A DNA stretch of 64,000 nt from Pterobdella sp. o SKG-2022 (taxonomy: Eukaryota; Annelida; Clitellata; Hirudinida; Piscicolidae): positions 1,903,779-1,967,778 of the forward strand of contig OZ038324.1 in the NCBI GenBank assembly GCA_964035795.1, given 5' to 3'. Positions 1 through 29,200 of the stretch are shown piece by piece (the stretch's first letter is position 1; each line of letters starts with the position of its first letter). A model generated the notes under the pieces. The model did no database searches. It was not told where the DNA came from and saw only the letters and a program-made list of their open reading frames with translations. Position numbers and translations under genes: made by a program.

Positions 1-16228
<16,228 letters not shown>

Positions 16229-18420
16229 TTTTTTGTGTGTATGGGTAGGTGTGTTTTTGTTTCCGTCTATGCATATATATTCAATAGAATATCGATTTGT
16301 TATATGTGTATGTATTCAATACATTTTGGCAATTTTTTGATTTTATGCGTCTGACAGTCCAAAACAATAATTCTAATAAATGTTTGTATCGTTTACAAAA
16401 CTTTAAAAACTCCAAAAGACAATTTCAAAATGGCGGCCAATACAATCATCAAATTCTATCCCAATCTCAACATTAAACATTCAGGCTGTTATTAGCGCCA
16501 TTACTGCTCAGCAGATGGTTGTGGGTGTGAAATGAACATCCAAAAATCAAATGCTGATTGGTGGAGAAAAAATAGGATGTGTTTCCGGTTAGAGTCTGTT
16601 GAGAATTTTTTAATCTTTTTGGTGGATTGGAGATGGTGAATTATTATGGGGTGGGTGCTTATATGAGATAGGATTTTATTTGGTAGGAATTAAGAGGATG
16701 TCTTCAAAGAAATGATTATGAAATTTCAGTTTGACGAATGTCAGATCAAGTTATGTTTGAAATTAAAAATGACTTCAATATGGGAAAAGAATAAATAAAA
16801 AATAAGTCATGAAACCACAAAAAAAAGTTTTAAAAGCGAAATTAAAGATATAAAGCGAAAAAAGGATCATCAGATGCTCAAGGCGGAGTAGGATCTAAAT
16901 CATGGCGCATGTACGCCACATTGTCATTACATTTATAACTGGTGATATCTTCTGTGATAATGATTAGCGTTTGTTCTTGGGTTGGTAGTGAGGTTGGTTA
17001 TGGTGGCTGGTGGTGGTGGTTGGTGATGGTGATGATGGTTGGAAATGGGGTTGGTGATGGTGGTGATGTTTCTTGATGGTTATAATTGGTGATGAGTTTT
17101 TACTCCGTTGTTTGAAGATTCGCGCTATATAAATCAAGTAATAATAAAAATAACAATTCGTGAAGAAAGATTAATTTTTAATGAAAATTACAAGTCGCTA
17201 GTAATTTTAAATATTTAATTGAAAAAAAATGGAGTCATGGATGAAGATAATTTATTTTTTTCATAATGAGACTAAAGGAAAGCAATTTAGAAAAACTAAT
17301 TATGAATTCTAACCTTGGAAGTTTTATTTCAACTAAAAATATTTCGAAGTAGAAAATATTTCGAAGTAGAAAATAGTAAAGAAATAAAATATGGAATTAA
17401 TGGAGTTAACATTGAAAAATAAGAATTACTTTCAAAATTGCAGCAAATTTAAAATATAGTTTGAAAAAAACAACAAAAAAACAGTAGAAAAAAAAAATGA
17501 AAAAAAAAATAAACTAAGAAAGAAAAAACTAAACATTCAAAATAATTGCTAAAAAGCTGTAACAGAAAAATATTTAAATAAATTATTATGAATTTAAAAA
17601 AACAAGGGGTAAAACAAAAAAAATATTTGTAAATAAAAAAACTAAATAAAAAAAATAATATTATTGAAAAATAATATATGAAAAAAAAACAAAAAGAAAA
17701 ACGGCAAAAAAATAATATATAAAAACAAGCACTGGCGAAGAACAAAGAGGGCTGCACACTCCAGTTCCCTTGGGGTCCTTGATCTTGCATCTCTGCGGCC
17801 ATGGGTCTTCTGGTGTGCTTTTTATCGCAGTCTGTTTTGTTATTAAAATATTATTTTCTTTATTAACTGTGTCTTTTTTTTTGTTTTGGGTTTTTTTTCT
17901 TTGTTATTGTGTTTAGCTTGTAGAAAATGGAACGAAGACATTTAAATATTCGATTTCTATTAGTCTTTCGTTATAACCAAAATATCATTATCAGGTTTCA
18001 AAACAAAAAATAATTCATCAAAATTCATTCTACTTTCACATTCACTTCCACCCTATTATCTTGCTACAAGGTTCAAATCGCTGACCATGATCCAGCAGCA
18101 GCAGATGATGATGATGATGGTTATGAAGATGCAAGTATGAGAAGAGCAAAGGAAACATAATAGTTGTGGGATGCTGAAGTGATGTGGTTGGGTGGCTTGT
18201 GTGGAGATGCTATTTGCCTTGCCTCAGTAGTCTTGCATCTGTTCTGCATGCCTGGGTGCTGAAGAGAGGATGGGTGGAAGAAGGAAGAATGAGTGAGTGA
18301 AAAGTTGATAGAAGAAAGGTAGGTGGGTGGATGACTGGAGGAATGAATGGGAAGATGGGTGGAAAGTGAATGAATGCATTCATGCAAAGCAAATAAATGA
18401 GCAAAAAATAACTATAAAAA

Positions 18421-18500
18421 TAAATAAATGAATTCATGATAAATAAATGAATTCATGATAAATAAATGAATTCATGATAAATAAATGAATTCATGATAAA
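18421..18500 (+). repeat. 19-bp tandem repeat, four copies
   Basis: The unit GAATTCATGATAAATAAAT starts at about 18430, 18449, 18468 and 18487. The first three copies are identical; the fourth degrades into ATGA repeats. Confidence 0.93.
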
Positions 18501-20289
18501 TGAATGAATGAAATAGCAAAAAAAATGGCTGAAAAACGAAACAATTGATGACTGCTGATACAAAAGATAGAAATAAATACGAGTGATAATAATGATAGCT
18601 GTTATCATTATAGTGTGGTGATACACGCATGAGACGTCCAGAGCAAACAAAACATGATCGTTGAACTCCCGGGTGGGATGGCTTCAAGATGGCCAGGTTC
18701 TGATCTCAATACAATTTTTTTTGATTTGCTGAATTTTTTTTCAGATAGTATTATTAGTCACTTGGTAATGCAAAATTGTTTTACAAAAAGCTTCGTGTAT
18801 TGAATTAATAAATACTTTTTGTTTGTTTCCCTCTCTTGTTTCAAGCTATTTTTCTGTATTGATACTACCATAATTTTAAATCCTTTGAAAATTTTCTATA
18901 AGCTTCTATTTTGGTTTGAGAGAGAAATGTTGGGAGTGGTGGAGAAGGAATCGAAAAGCAGGCGAGAAGTTGAAGAGGCCTTTGGGACGTCTCCATGACT
19001 ACCAATTGAGCGCTAGAAAAAGAATTTGAATATATAACCTATTTGATTTAAATTTTTTAAAAACAATTAAAAAAATTAAATATTAAATTTTTTAAATTAT
19101 TTAAAAGTTGAAAAATTTGTTAATATTAAAATTTATCTGAAAAATGAAGTTGTATAATAAATGGAATTTTACTCAAAACAAAATTTAAAAAATAAAATTT
19201 TTTTGAACATTACAAATAAAAAATTTTAACATTTAGAAAAAAATCAAAACATTTCGAAATAATAATTAATAAAAACAATAAAAATAATCATATTTAAACA
19301 AGAATATAAAAGAATAATACGGAAAAATAAAATATTAAAGCTTAAAAAGGTACAAAAAGCCGCTTGAAAGAGCAGTGCCGAGGGCAATCATAATATTGAG
19401 AACACAATGCAAACACTTCAGAACCTTATGAGATTTCTGGAAGATTCCACCAACTTCCATCCTTGCTATCTGTTGAAGTTTCAGAAGGGTTTGTAGTTTT
19501 TGGAGGTGTGCTAGTTTTGTGGCAGGTTTTTAGTTTAGTGCGAAGTATTTAGAAGTTGATTTGAGGTTCTAGAGGATTTCATTTTTTAAAAATATTTTTC
19601 ACTTTATTTATTGAAAATAATTTTTTAATTATGAAGTTTTATAAAATAGTTCAGAGAAGAAAGATTGGTTGATAAAAAATAAATGCAGAAGTAATATAAA
19701 TGAATGGAATAAATTTTTTCAATATGCAGTGTTGCAAAAAACAAAAAAATGAATAGCAAAAAAAAATAAATCTGTTTAAAGGATTTTTAACTTGTTTTAA
19801 AAAACTGGAAAAAAAAATAATAATAATAAAAACAATAATGATGATAGAAACAATAATAATAATAAAAACAATAATAATAATAGAAACAATAGTAATAATA
19901 GAATAGAAGTTGGTTATTGAAGACATGAAGTTTCACGAAATTAGTCTCAGCATTGAAATTGCTTTTTGATGAATGGAGGAAGGAAGGAAATCAATGAATG
20001 GTGGATGACACGAGTATGTGAAGGGATGGGAAATAAAGGAATACAAGAATGAATGGAGGAATAAAGAAATAAATGAATGAAAACACAAAACAATAATTGA
20101 ACGATGAAACAAACAAATAAATAAATAAATGAATGAATGAATGAATGAATGAATGAAGATATTCATATGCATGAATATTAAAATGAATGGTGAATGTTGA
20201 ATGGCTAGATGATATATTAATTATAAGATGAACAAAGCAATTCCTGATTAATGATATATTAATGAACCGATGGTGAACATCATCGGATG

Positions 20290-20660
20290 GAGGAATAATT
20301 TGATGAGTGGATGATTAGGTAGGTGTAGAATAAGATGGATGGATAAATGAATGAATGAATGAATGGATGAATGGATGGATGGATAAATAAATGGATGGTT
20401 GGATGGATGGATAGATGGATGGATAGATAAATGGATGGATGGATGGATGAATGGATGGATGGATGGATGGACGGATGGAGGATGGGTAAATGAATGGATG
20501 GTTGGGTAGATGAATAGATGGATTTATAGATAATTGAGTAGATGGGTATGAAAAGGAATAAATAGCTATGTAGATGGATGGATGAATAAATAAATAATTG
20601 GATAGAAAGATCAATAAATGAATAGATTGGTAGATAGTTGGATGGATAAACGATGCACAC
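20290..20660 (+). repeat. Degenerate GGAT tetranucleotide field
   Basis: About 370 bp of imperfect GGAT/GAAT/GGTT units. Minus-strand open frames here (Ile-His-Pro-Ser repeats) are artefacts of the period-4 sequence. Confidence 0.92.
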
Positions 20661-21147
20661 ATGACATTTGACTGCCTGGGAACTGATGTCAATCGGAAGG
20701 TGGATAAAAATAAGAAATCATTTATTGGTGTGTGGTGAGGTGGGTGGTGTTGATTGAGTATTGTTGTGAAGAGGTGTGCGGTGGTGTTGAGAAAATATCG
20801 TTGTGAGGATGTGTGTGATGGTGTTGTGCATGTTGGTGACAAATGGGTTTTGAGGTTTGTGTTGGTTTGTGAAGAGTAAATGGTTGCAAATTGTAAGGCT
20901 CACTAATGAGACGAAGGTTGTGCATGGAAACAAGATGTTCCGAATGGAAAATCAATGAAGCTGCGATTAAGAGAGTGTGTGGAATGAATGGTGCAGAAAT
21001 ATCAATGGCAGCCAATCAATCGACATCATTGAAGGAATCATAAAAAGAATAAGAAAAAATAAGAAAAATAATAAAAGACATATATTAATTGAAAGATGGA
21101 GCTATCGGTGGAATAAAAATACGATTCATAAAAATGGTATTATTGGC

Positions 21148-21250
21148 ACCGGAAGTCGTCAAAAGTGACTCAGTCTTATTTACTGCGTGCCGCCATTTGA
21201 AACAATAAACCGGAAACAGATGAAGCTAGAACTTCCACCGGAAACACGTG
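21148..21250. promoter_or_regulatory. Promoter-like motif cluster (ETS, AP-1, YY1, E-box)
   Basis: Within 103 bp there are ACCGGAAGT (ETS, 21148-21156), TGACTCA (AP-1, 21166-21172), GCCGCCATTT (YY1-like, 21189-21198), a second ACCGGAAAC near 21208, a third near 21237, and CACGTG (21245-21250). Such clustering is typical of housekeeping promoters. No adjacent gene was recognised on either side; Scratch starts about 1.8 kb downstream. Confidence 0.4.
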
Positions 21251-22125
21251 AGAGAGAGAGTTGATATTTTTGGACTTATTGTTTTTTATAATCTCGTTTT
21301 TGGGGTGCTTTGAATAGAAAACAATTTGACTAATCTCAATATATTGTTTTTGTTGTGCTCATGCGATTTTGCCTCAAAATGCCTCATTGCTGTGATAAGA
21401 ATACTTTTAAACTCTATTTTAACGTACTACTATTGATATATTAACAATTATCTAAAAAGATATTTTTAATTTCAAACGGATAGCACATTCTGCAGAAATG
21501 ACCCTTTTTTCAAACCATCAAGCACCTGCCTCCAGCATCCAACCCACTACATCAGCACTGCACCCTTCTCATCATTTTTTATCACTCATCACTTTTTTCT
21601 CCACCCTTTTCTAGCACATTATATCTTGCAAGACTTCTCGAATCTCACCACTCCCTCTGTAAACGCACCAATCTTATTACGTTCACTCCATCCTTCAAAC
21701 CACCTGCCCCACCCACCACACCACACAACAAACAACATAACCAGTAACAACCATTCACTCCAAAACTATCTGAGCCTCCAAACTATCTACAACCAATCTT
21801 CATTTTACAGCCACTCACCCTATCAGCCAACCACCCTAACCAACTGAACCACCATCCCAACAAACCTCCCAGCCACCCCTCCTCCCCCCTCCACTCTCTT
21901 TCTTTCCCCGAACCACCCACATACACATCTCAAATGTTTACTTAAAGATTCATAGCGACAATATTTTTAATAACTCTTAATCGCCCTAACATCATGGAAA
22001 TACTGTGTCACTTCGCTTTGTTTCCTTCTGTAGGCACGATATTAGTGCTGATGATGATGGTGAAGATGAAGAGGAAGATGAAGGAGAGAAGGAGGGAGAA
22101 AATGAGGATGATGATAATGATGAGA

Positions 22126-22262
22126 ATGAAGGTAGGTAGTGGTAATGATGCTAATGATGATGGTGATGAGATGAAGGTAGATAGTGGTAATGATGCTAAT
22201 GATGATGGTGATGAGATGAAGGTAGATAGTGGTAATGATGCTATTGATGATGGTGATGGAAA
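22126..22262 (+). repeat. 45-bp tandem repeat, three copies
   Basis: Units start at 22126, 22171 and 22216 (ATGAAGGTAG...). They differ at a few positions, for example CTAATGATG versus CTATTGATG. Composed of GATGAT-rich sequence. Confidence 0.93.
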
Positions 22263-22970
22263 TTTTTAGTTAAATGATGATACATGTTAGTTGGAAACAA
22301 AAAAATTTGGAAAATAATTATAAGAGGAAATTGGAATAATTTTATTTTGATTGTGATTATAAATGAATATAAAGTTATTTCGTTATCTTATTAGGATCAT
22401 ATCATTTATGCTTCATCACATGATAATTTGGCCATAGTTATAATAATAACTGTAAAAATAAATATATGATGCTAATTAAAAAATAATTTTTAACAAAAGC
22501 ATATTAAATTGAATTAAATATCAAAATAATTTTGAAAAGTAGAAATAATTAATAATATTAAATAATTTTATTTGGTTTCAATATTATTAATATCAATATC
22601 ATAATCCTCACCTTAATTTGACTCATCATCTTTTTCATCATCATCATCATTATCAGCACCAAATCACCTCTCATCCATTCATATAAACAGCAACAAGGCA
22701 CAGCTTTGCTTGGATGATTTGATTGACAAATTAAAGGGCGGAGCTAAAAATGATACTTGAATGTGATTGGTTGTTTTTGCTGGAGACAAGACTTGTTGAA
22801 AGACGTGTGGATTTATGAAGAGAGAAAAAATGCGTAAAAAATTATTTTTTTTCATTAAAAAATTTAAAAATTATTTTAATCAAAATTTGATCCTATTTAT
22901 CGGTTTGAAATATTTTTCTCGAAATAAAAAAAAAACGTAGAAGGGAGACTTGTAGCGAAAGCTGTAGAGG

Positions 22971-22980
22971 TATATATAAG
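22971..22980 (+). promoter_or_regulatory. TATA box of the Scratch gene
   Basis: TATATATAAG, followed about 30 bp later by an initiator-like GCACTATT and about 100 bp later by the first in-frame ATG of the Scratch frame (23082). An inverted CCAAT box (ATTGG) lies at 22766-22770. The spacing supports a transcription start near 22998-23005. Confidence 0.6.
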
Positions 22981-23081
22981 GATCAACACAGGATGGCACT
23001 ATTGAATGAGCGGCAAGCAACTCACGTGTTCATCTGCCTCTTGTTGGTTGCTACGTGTTGACAACATTTCCTTTCAGAAAC

Positions 23082-26000
23082 ATGTTGCAAAACGAACTTT
23101 CAAACTTTTATCTTCCATTCGGATGTAAAATCGACGCTAACAACAATATCATCAAAAGCGAGTTTATTTCAAACATCAACAAAAACATCATCCCCAAAAA
23201 CAACAAAACCATCATTGAAGAGCTCAAAGACAGCAAATCTTTCCCCCTCACCACCAACCTCTCCATCTTCAAACACTCCAACCACCTTCCCCCACCACTA
23301 CAACATCTTTCTTTTCCATGGCAACAATACGACACTTCGTCGCTTAGCAACCAGAGCGTGACGTCATGGCCGGGTAAGAATGGTAATGATTGTAATACTC
23401 GTAAATGTGAATTTAATAAGAGTGATGCTAAAAATAAATCTGTGATTAGAAATACTTTAGAGAAAAATATAAATAAAGAAAATTTCGAAACAAACAAAAC
23501 CAACATAAATGAAAAAAATTCAGTCATGGATCTAGGAAGTGATAAAATGGACAAGGAATCAAAAGATCATAAAAATGGTGATAATAAAAAAACAAATTTG
23601 AATAATTGTCAAAAAATCCTTTGCAAGCAATCTCAAAAAGGCTGTTCTCCTACCAAAACAACGCCCTCAAAAAACCCCATTTGGTCGCCCCCCAGGGAGT
23701 TGGAACCTGCCGACAAACAAATTGAGGAGTCTAGCAAGCATGACAATGATGAGGAACTAAACAATAACCTTAGTAAAAAAAATAAAAATAATATTAATCT
23801 TAATGATAACAATAAAAAAAATAATAAAGATAAGAGAAATAAAAATGATGAAGTTGATAATATCAAAAACCCATCAAATAATGGAGAGGGCTTCAAGAGG
23901 GCACACAACACCCACCTAAACACCAAACACCACATGTACCTTGAACGAGACCCTCTTGGAGGCTGTGAGGGGAAGGATTACAAAAACTCATGTTACGAGA
24001 AGTATTCCCAACCTAGATGGCCTCCTTTCTGCCCTAGTATGATCTGTTCACAGTTTATAATAGAAATTCTTGAACTTATAATATATTTCTATATATTAAT
24101 AAAAACACTTTCAGACTACCCCCTGCTTTTCTCCTCCCTTCTCTACCCATTGGAGCACTTCTTGGCACCCTACCTGCTTGCGCACCACGACAAAAAGATT
24201 TTCACAGACTACAAACCCTCCTACCTCAAATCTCCTTTCTTCTCCCACCACCCTTCAGGGAGCTACCCCGGTGTTCTTACGCCCCCTCCACAACCCACCT
24301 CTCCTTTCTTTCCGGTTTTCTCGCTCGCGCCATTTTGGAAAGAAGATGAATTAAAAAATGTTACTAGTACTAGGTTAGATATTGAGAAAAGTTTTCCAAG
24401 TCCCATATCTCCAACGGAGAACAAGAAGAGTTTTGAAGACAGGAGTGGTGAAGTGAGAAGCAAGCCACAAACGACCACTCACATGAACCCATTCGATCAC
24501 ACCTCATCACTCAATCCAACCTCCCGCTACGATAATTCGATCAAAATTCACAATACAAACCGCTCAAACTTAATTTGCTCAGAGCCTCTGGCGAAAAAGA
24601 GGAGAATTGAGTTTTGTACCAAAAAGCAGGAAGATTTGTTTTATTTGCAACAAGAAAAATACGATTTCAAAAAACACGTGGAAGAAAGAATTTCGAGGAA
24701 TGAAGATCTGAGTACATCGAGCCACAAAAACAAATTTTTTTACTCTCAATCTTTCAATGCTTTTTATTCTTCCACTAATTGCCCTCCGAACAACTACCCC
24801 CTCGATAAGTGCAACATTAAAACTCTTTCCAGCCACAAAATCAACACAATCCTCTCCAACAACAATGACAAGGCTATTTTCACATTTGAGCATTTAAACG
24901 ACCACAACAAGATATATAAAAATGAAAATGTACCACCGAATCAAAACACAGACATTAAAACCCAAAACAAGAACAATAAAAGCTTAAGAAACGACAAAAT
25001 GCTTTACAGCAACACAAGCAGCCACACAGACCAAAAACTGAGCAAGAAACCACAGAACAGACGCAGCAACTGTTTCCAGGAAGGAGTAACAGTGGGCTAC
25101 ACTTACGATGCATTCTTCGTCAGTGATGGCAGGTCCAAGAGACGGAGTGATAAAACAAACGTCTCTAAGAACTCACAGTACGTCGAACCACCCAACTCTC
25201 AACAAACCTCTAATGACTTCCATCTCCCTTCTTCAAACTTCTCTCAACACTCCACCCCCACCACTTCAACCTCCATTATGACGTCAGAGAACAGACCTCG
25301 CTACAAGTGTGCAGAGTGTGGTAAGCACTATGCCACGTCATCCAACCTCTCTCGCCACAAACAGACTCACAGGTAGAAAATCTGAGTCAATACATTATTT
25401 TCAATTTTAATATATTTAATTAAATAATATATACTAACCTCCACACCAAACGACAAAGGAGTCTGGACAGTCAGCAGGCGAAGAAATGTCAACATTGTGG
25501 CAAAGTGTATGTCAGCATGCCAGCTCTCTCCATGCACCTCCTCACTCATGACCTCAAGTACCAGTGCCATGTGTGTCACAAGGCCTTCTCTCGACCCTGG
25601 CTTCTGCAGGGACATCTCAGGTGGTGCGGTTTTTTGCTGCCTTCATATTAACTAATATTGAATAAAGCACACTTTGTTTGACTGATTAAGTAAAACATTC
25701 CATGAAACAACCCCAGGTCACACACAGGAGAAAAGCCTTTTGGATGTGCTCACTGTGGCAAGGCATTTGCAGACCGATCGAACCTGAGAGCTCACATGCA
25801 GACTCACTCTTCTCTCAAGGCTTACACCTGCAAAAGATGCCACAAGTCATTCGCTTTGAAGGCCTACCTAAACAAGCATCAAGAGTCTTCATGCTACAAA
25901 GAAGATCTGGCAGAGAGTTGCCCGAGTGAGGTGGATATTGAGAGCAGTGATGCGTGCTTTAGTTTTGAGTCTTCTCAAGATGGTTGCAAGGTGGTCAACT

Positions 26001-26383
26001 GTGACGAGGTCAGTAGCCTTTCACCCATGCATCACCCTTCCTACCCATCCTCTAGTACTTCACAAGAAGCACTTCTGCAGAAAAGCCCAACTATCAACCA
26101 TACCACACCCCATTCTCTCCCGTCAAATCAAGCTGAAACCTTGTCTAACTTCCACGTTATTAAACAACACAGCCAAATGGCTGTATTTCAACAAAAACAA
26201 AAACAACAACAAAATCAGCAGCTACAAGAAAACAATTATCAAAAGCATCAACAACAAAAAGAACAAGAGAAGCAAGAACAAAAACAACAACAACAAACGA
26301 GCAACAAGATATTTTCTGAAACTTCAAACACAACAGACCTCAACAGCAGACAAGATAGTGACGATATCAACAGCGGTCAGTGA
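23082..26383 (+). CDS. scrt: Scratch-family C2H2 zinc-finger transcription factor
   Basis: Neural transcriptional repressor of the Snail superfamily. Exons 23082-24036, 24115-25372, 25459-25620 and 25717-26383 join in frame to 1,013 residues. The Scratch-specific box [17 protein letters not shown] lies just before the fingers (25092-25142). Five zinc fingers follow: [72 protein letters not shown]; and a last C2HC finger, [17 protein letters not shown] followed by ESSC. Finger sequences and order are diagnostic of Scratch rather than Snail. The protein is long for the family: the N-terminal ~670 residues are Asn/Lys/Ser-rich, and a Gln-rich tail of about 150 residues follows the fingers. No SNAG repression motif is visible at this start. 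AATAAA lies at 26840-26845. The first ATG is at 23082, but TTTCAG at 23072-23077 could instead be an acceptor. Confidence 0.93.
24037..24114 (+). other. Probable 78-bp in-frame intron in Scratch
   Basis: The open frame runs through this segment, but it begins CTA|GTATGA, ends ACACTTTCAG|AC, is strongly A/T-rich, and would encode a hydrophobic stretch ([15 protein letters not shown]) unlike the rest of the protein. Removing 78 bp (26 codons) keeps the frame. I treat it as an intron. Confidence 0.75.
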
Positions 26384-27250
26384 TTAGTCATCATGACGTC
26401 ATCAATAACATCGCCATGGCAACAATAATGGCGGATAATATGATAAACAAATAATAATCCTTATTATGAAAGGATAAAAAACAATGAAAGATTGAAAACA
26501 AAGAAACGGAAAGTGAGAAAAAATTTTAAAAAATGTGATTAAAAGTTAAATGGTTTTGAATATTAGAAAGACAAGTTGTAAAAATAGACAATATACATAC
26601 TGCCTGGAAGTTTAAGGCATTAGATATAAGGTTATTATTATCGGAACATTTAGCTAATATTTAAGTTGATCGGTTCTCAGTTTATGAATTTTTCAAAAAT
26701 TGCCTAATCATAATTTTTTGTAAATTGATTTTTAATTTTTTTTATTTTTCTCCAAAAAAATTTTTAAATTCAATTTTGATGAAGACATGCTGGTTTGCAT
26801 TTTAAAATATCGGCGATTGTCCATTTGAAGATTTTTCACAATAAAATTTTAATTCCGAGTTTCTCACGAAAAACAAAATAATATTTTAAATAGAGTTAAA
26901 TCTGTATCATTATTATTTCTAATAAATCGAAAACAAGAAAAACGAAAAAAAATTTTATATACATAACTATAGTCGCAAATAATCAAATAACGTATTTTCC
27001 GAACAATTAAACGATAGGGAGTTATTTTTTATTAACCAGCATTTGAAATTTATTGATGAAAAATAATTCTCTATTATTTAATTGTTTATACAAAAAAAAC
27101 AAATAATAAAATTTTATTAAATAAATTATTTTATTGAAAAATGATATTTTATTGTAGACTTCTTATGATATTATTCGACCAACTAAAAGCAATATTGGAT
27201 GAGGGATTATTGATCTCCAATTATTTCCAACGTTATCTAGTCGTCTGTAA
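26384..27250. other. Scratch 3' UTR and AT-rich flank
   Basis: A perfect CRE-like palindrome TGACGTCA lies at 26394-26401, 11 bp past the stop. Candidate poly(A) signal AATAAA at 26840-26845. The remainder is A/T-rich without an evident gene. Confidence 0.6.
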
Positions 27251-28060
<810 letters not shown>

Positions 28061-28478
28061 ATCAGATAAAACCATTAACAAACATCAGGCTATGCAGGTG
28101 GAATGAGAAAAAATAAAAAATAATATAATATAAAAAATTATTATTATATAACTTAAAGAATAATTATACATAAATAATTGTTTTTTTTGCATTAAAATAG
28201 CAAAAAATCTATTGGAAACTTGATTTTTTAGTCAAACAGGTTTTGATAATGATACTATTCCATAATCTACATGCATCTTTGGTTTAAAAAAAAAAAGAAA
28301 ATTTTTCAATATTTTTTGGTGTGAACGCGCGAGTTTATCTTTTATCGCCCACCTTCTCACCCTCCTTATCTTCCGCTTTTATCGGCCAGTTCTTTTTGAA
28401 AATTTTGACTTCAATATACTTCAGTTTTTTGCTTATTCATTTATTTCTATAATCAATTGTTTATCTTCTATCATATAT

Positions 28479-28802
28479 TCGTAAATCTAACCAATCAACC
28501 ACTTACCATCCGACCACTTACCCCTCAACAACTCACCCATCCTTCCACCCATTCATCCATCCATACACCTATTCATCAAAACATATATTCACTTAAATAA
28601 TAATCCAATCACACATCCATTTACCAATCCACTAATCCATTCGTAAATCTAACCAATCAACCACTTACCATCCGACCACTTACCCCTCAACAACTCACCC
28701 ATCCTTCCACCCATTCATCCATCCATACACCTATTCATCAAAACATATATTCACTTAAATAATAATCCAATCACACATCCATTTACCAATCCACTAATCC
28801 AT
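28479..28802 (+). repeat. 162-bp tandem duplication
   Basis: The block starting GTAAATCTAACCAATCAACC at 28481 recurs at 28643, with near identity over about 160 bp. It lies at the left end of the CCAT field. Confidence 0.9.
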
Positions 28803-29200
28803 CCACCTACCCACCCACCAATCCATGCATCCATCCATCTATCTACCCATCTATTTACCCATCTATCTACCCCACATCTGATCCATCTACCCATTGACCC
28901 ATTGAGCCACCTACTCTTCCACACACTCGTTCTTCCGTCCATGTACCCATACACTCATCCATCCACTCATCCATTTATTCATCAATCTACCCATTCATCC
29001 ATCAATCCATCCACCCATCTATCCAACCATTCACCCATCCACTCACCCAACCATCCACGGCCTCATCCATCCCTTCATTCATCTCTTTACCCATTAAACC
29101 ATTCAACCAACCATTTATCTATCTATCTATTTACCCATCCACACATCCACCCACTCATCTCTTCACTCATCCATCCACCCATCCATCCATCTAGACATGC
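28490..29200 (+). repeat. Degenerate CCAT tetranucleotide field
   Basis: About 700 bp of imperfect CCAT/ACCC/TCAT units, the complement of the GGAT fields elsewhere in the window. Confidence 0.92.

Noticed and set aside
17449..17802. 117-codon Phe-rich minus-strand frame
   Set aside because: Antisense of an A-rich tract; composition explains the open frame.
20280..20842. Ile-His-Pro-Ser-rich minus-strand frames of 126-175 codons (similar ones near 28902, 32333 and 33745)
   Set aside because: Artefacts of degenerate GGAT/CCAT tetranucleotide repeats.
23108..24893. Minus-strand frames of 71-148 codons across the Scratch gene
   Set aside because: Antisense shadows of the long Scratch exons, Leu/Phe-rich, with no motif.
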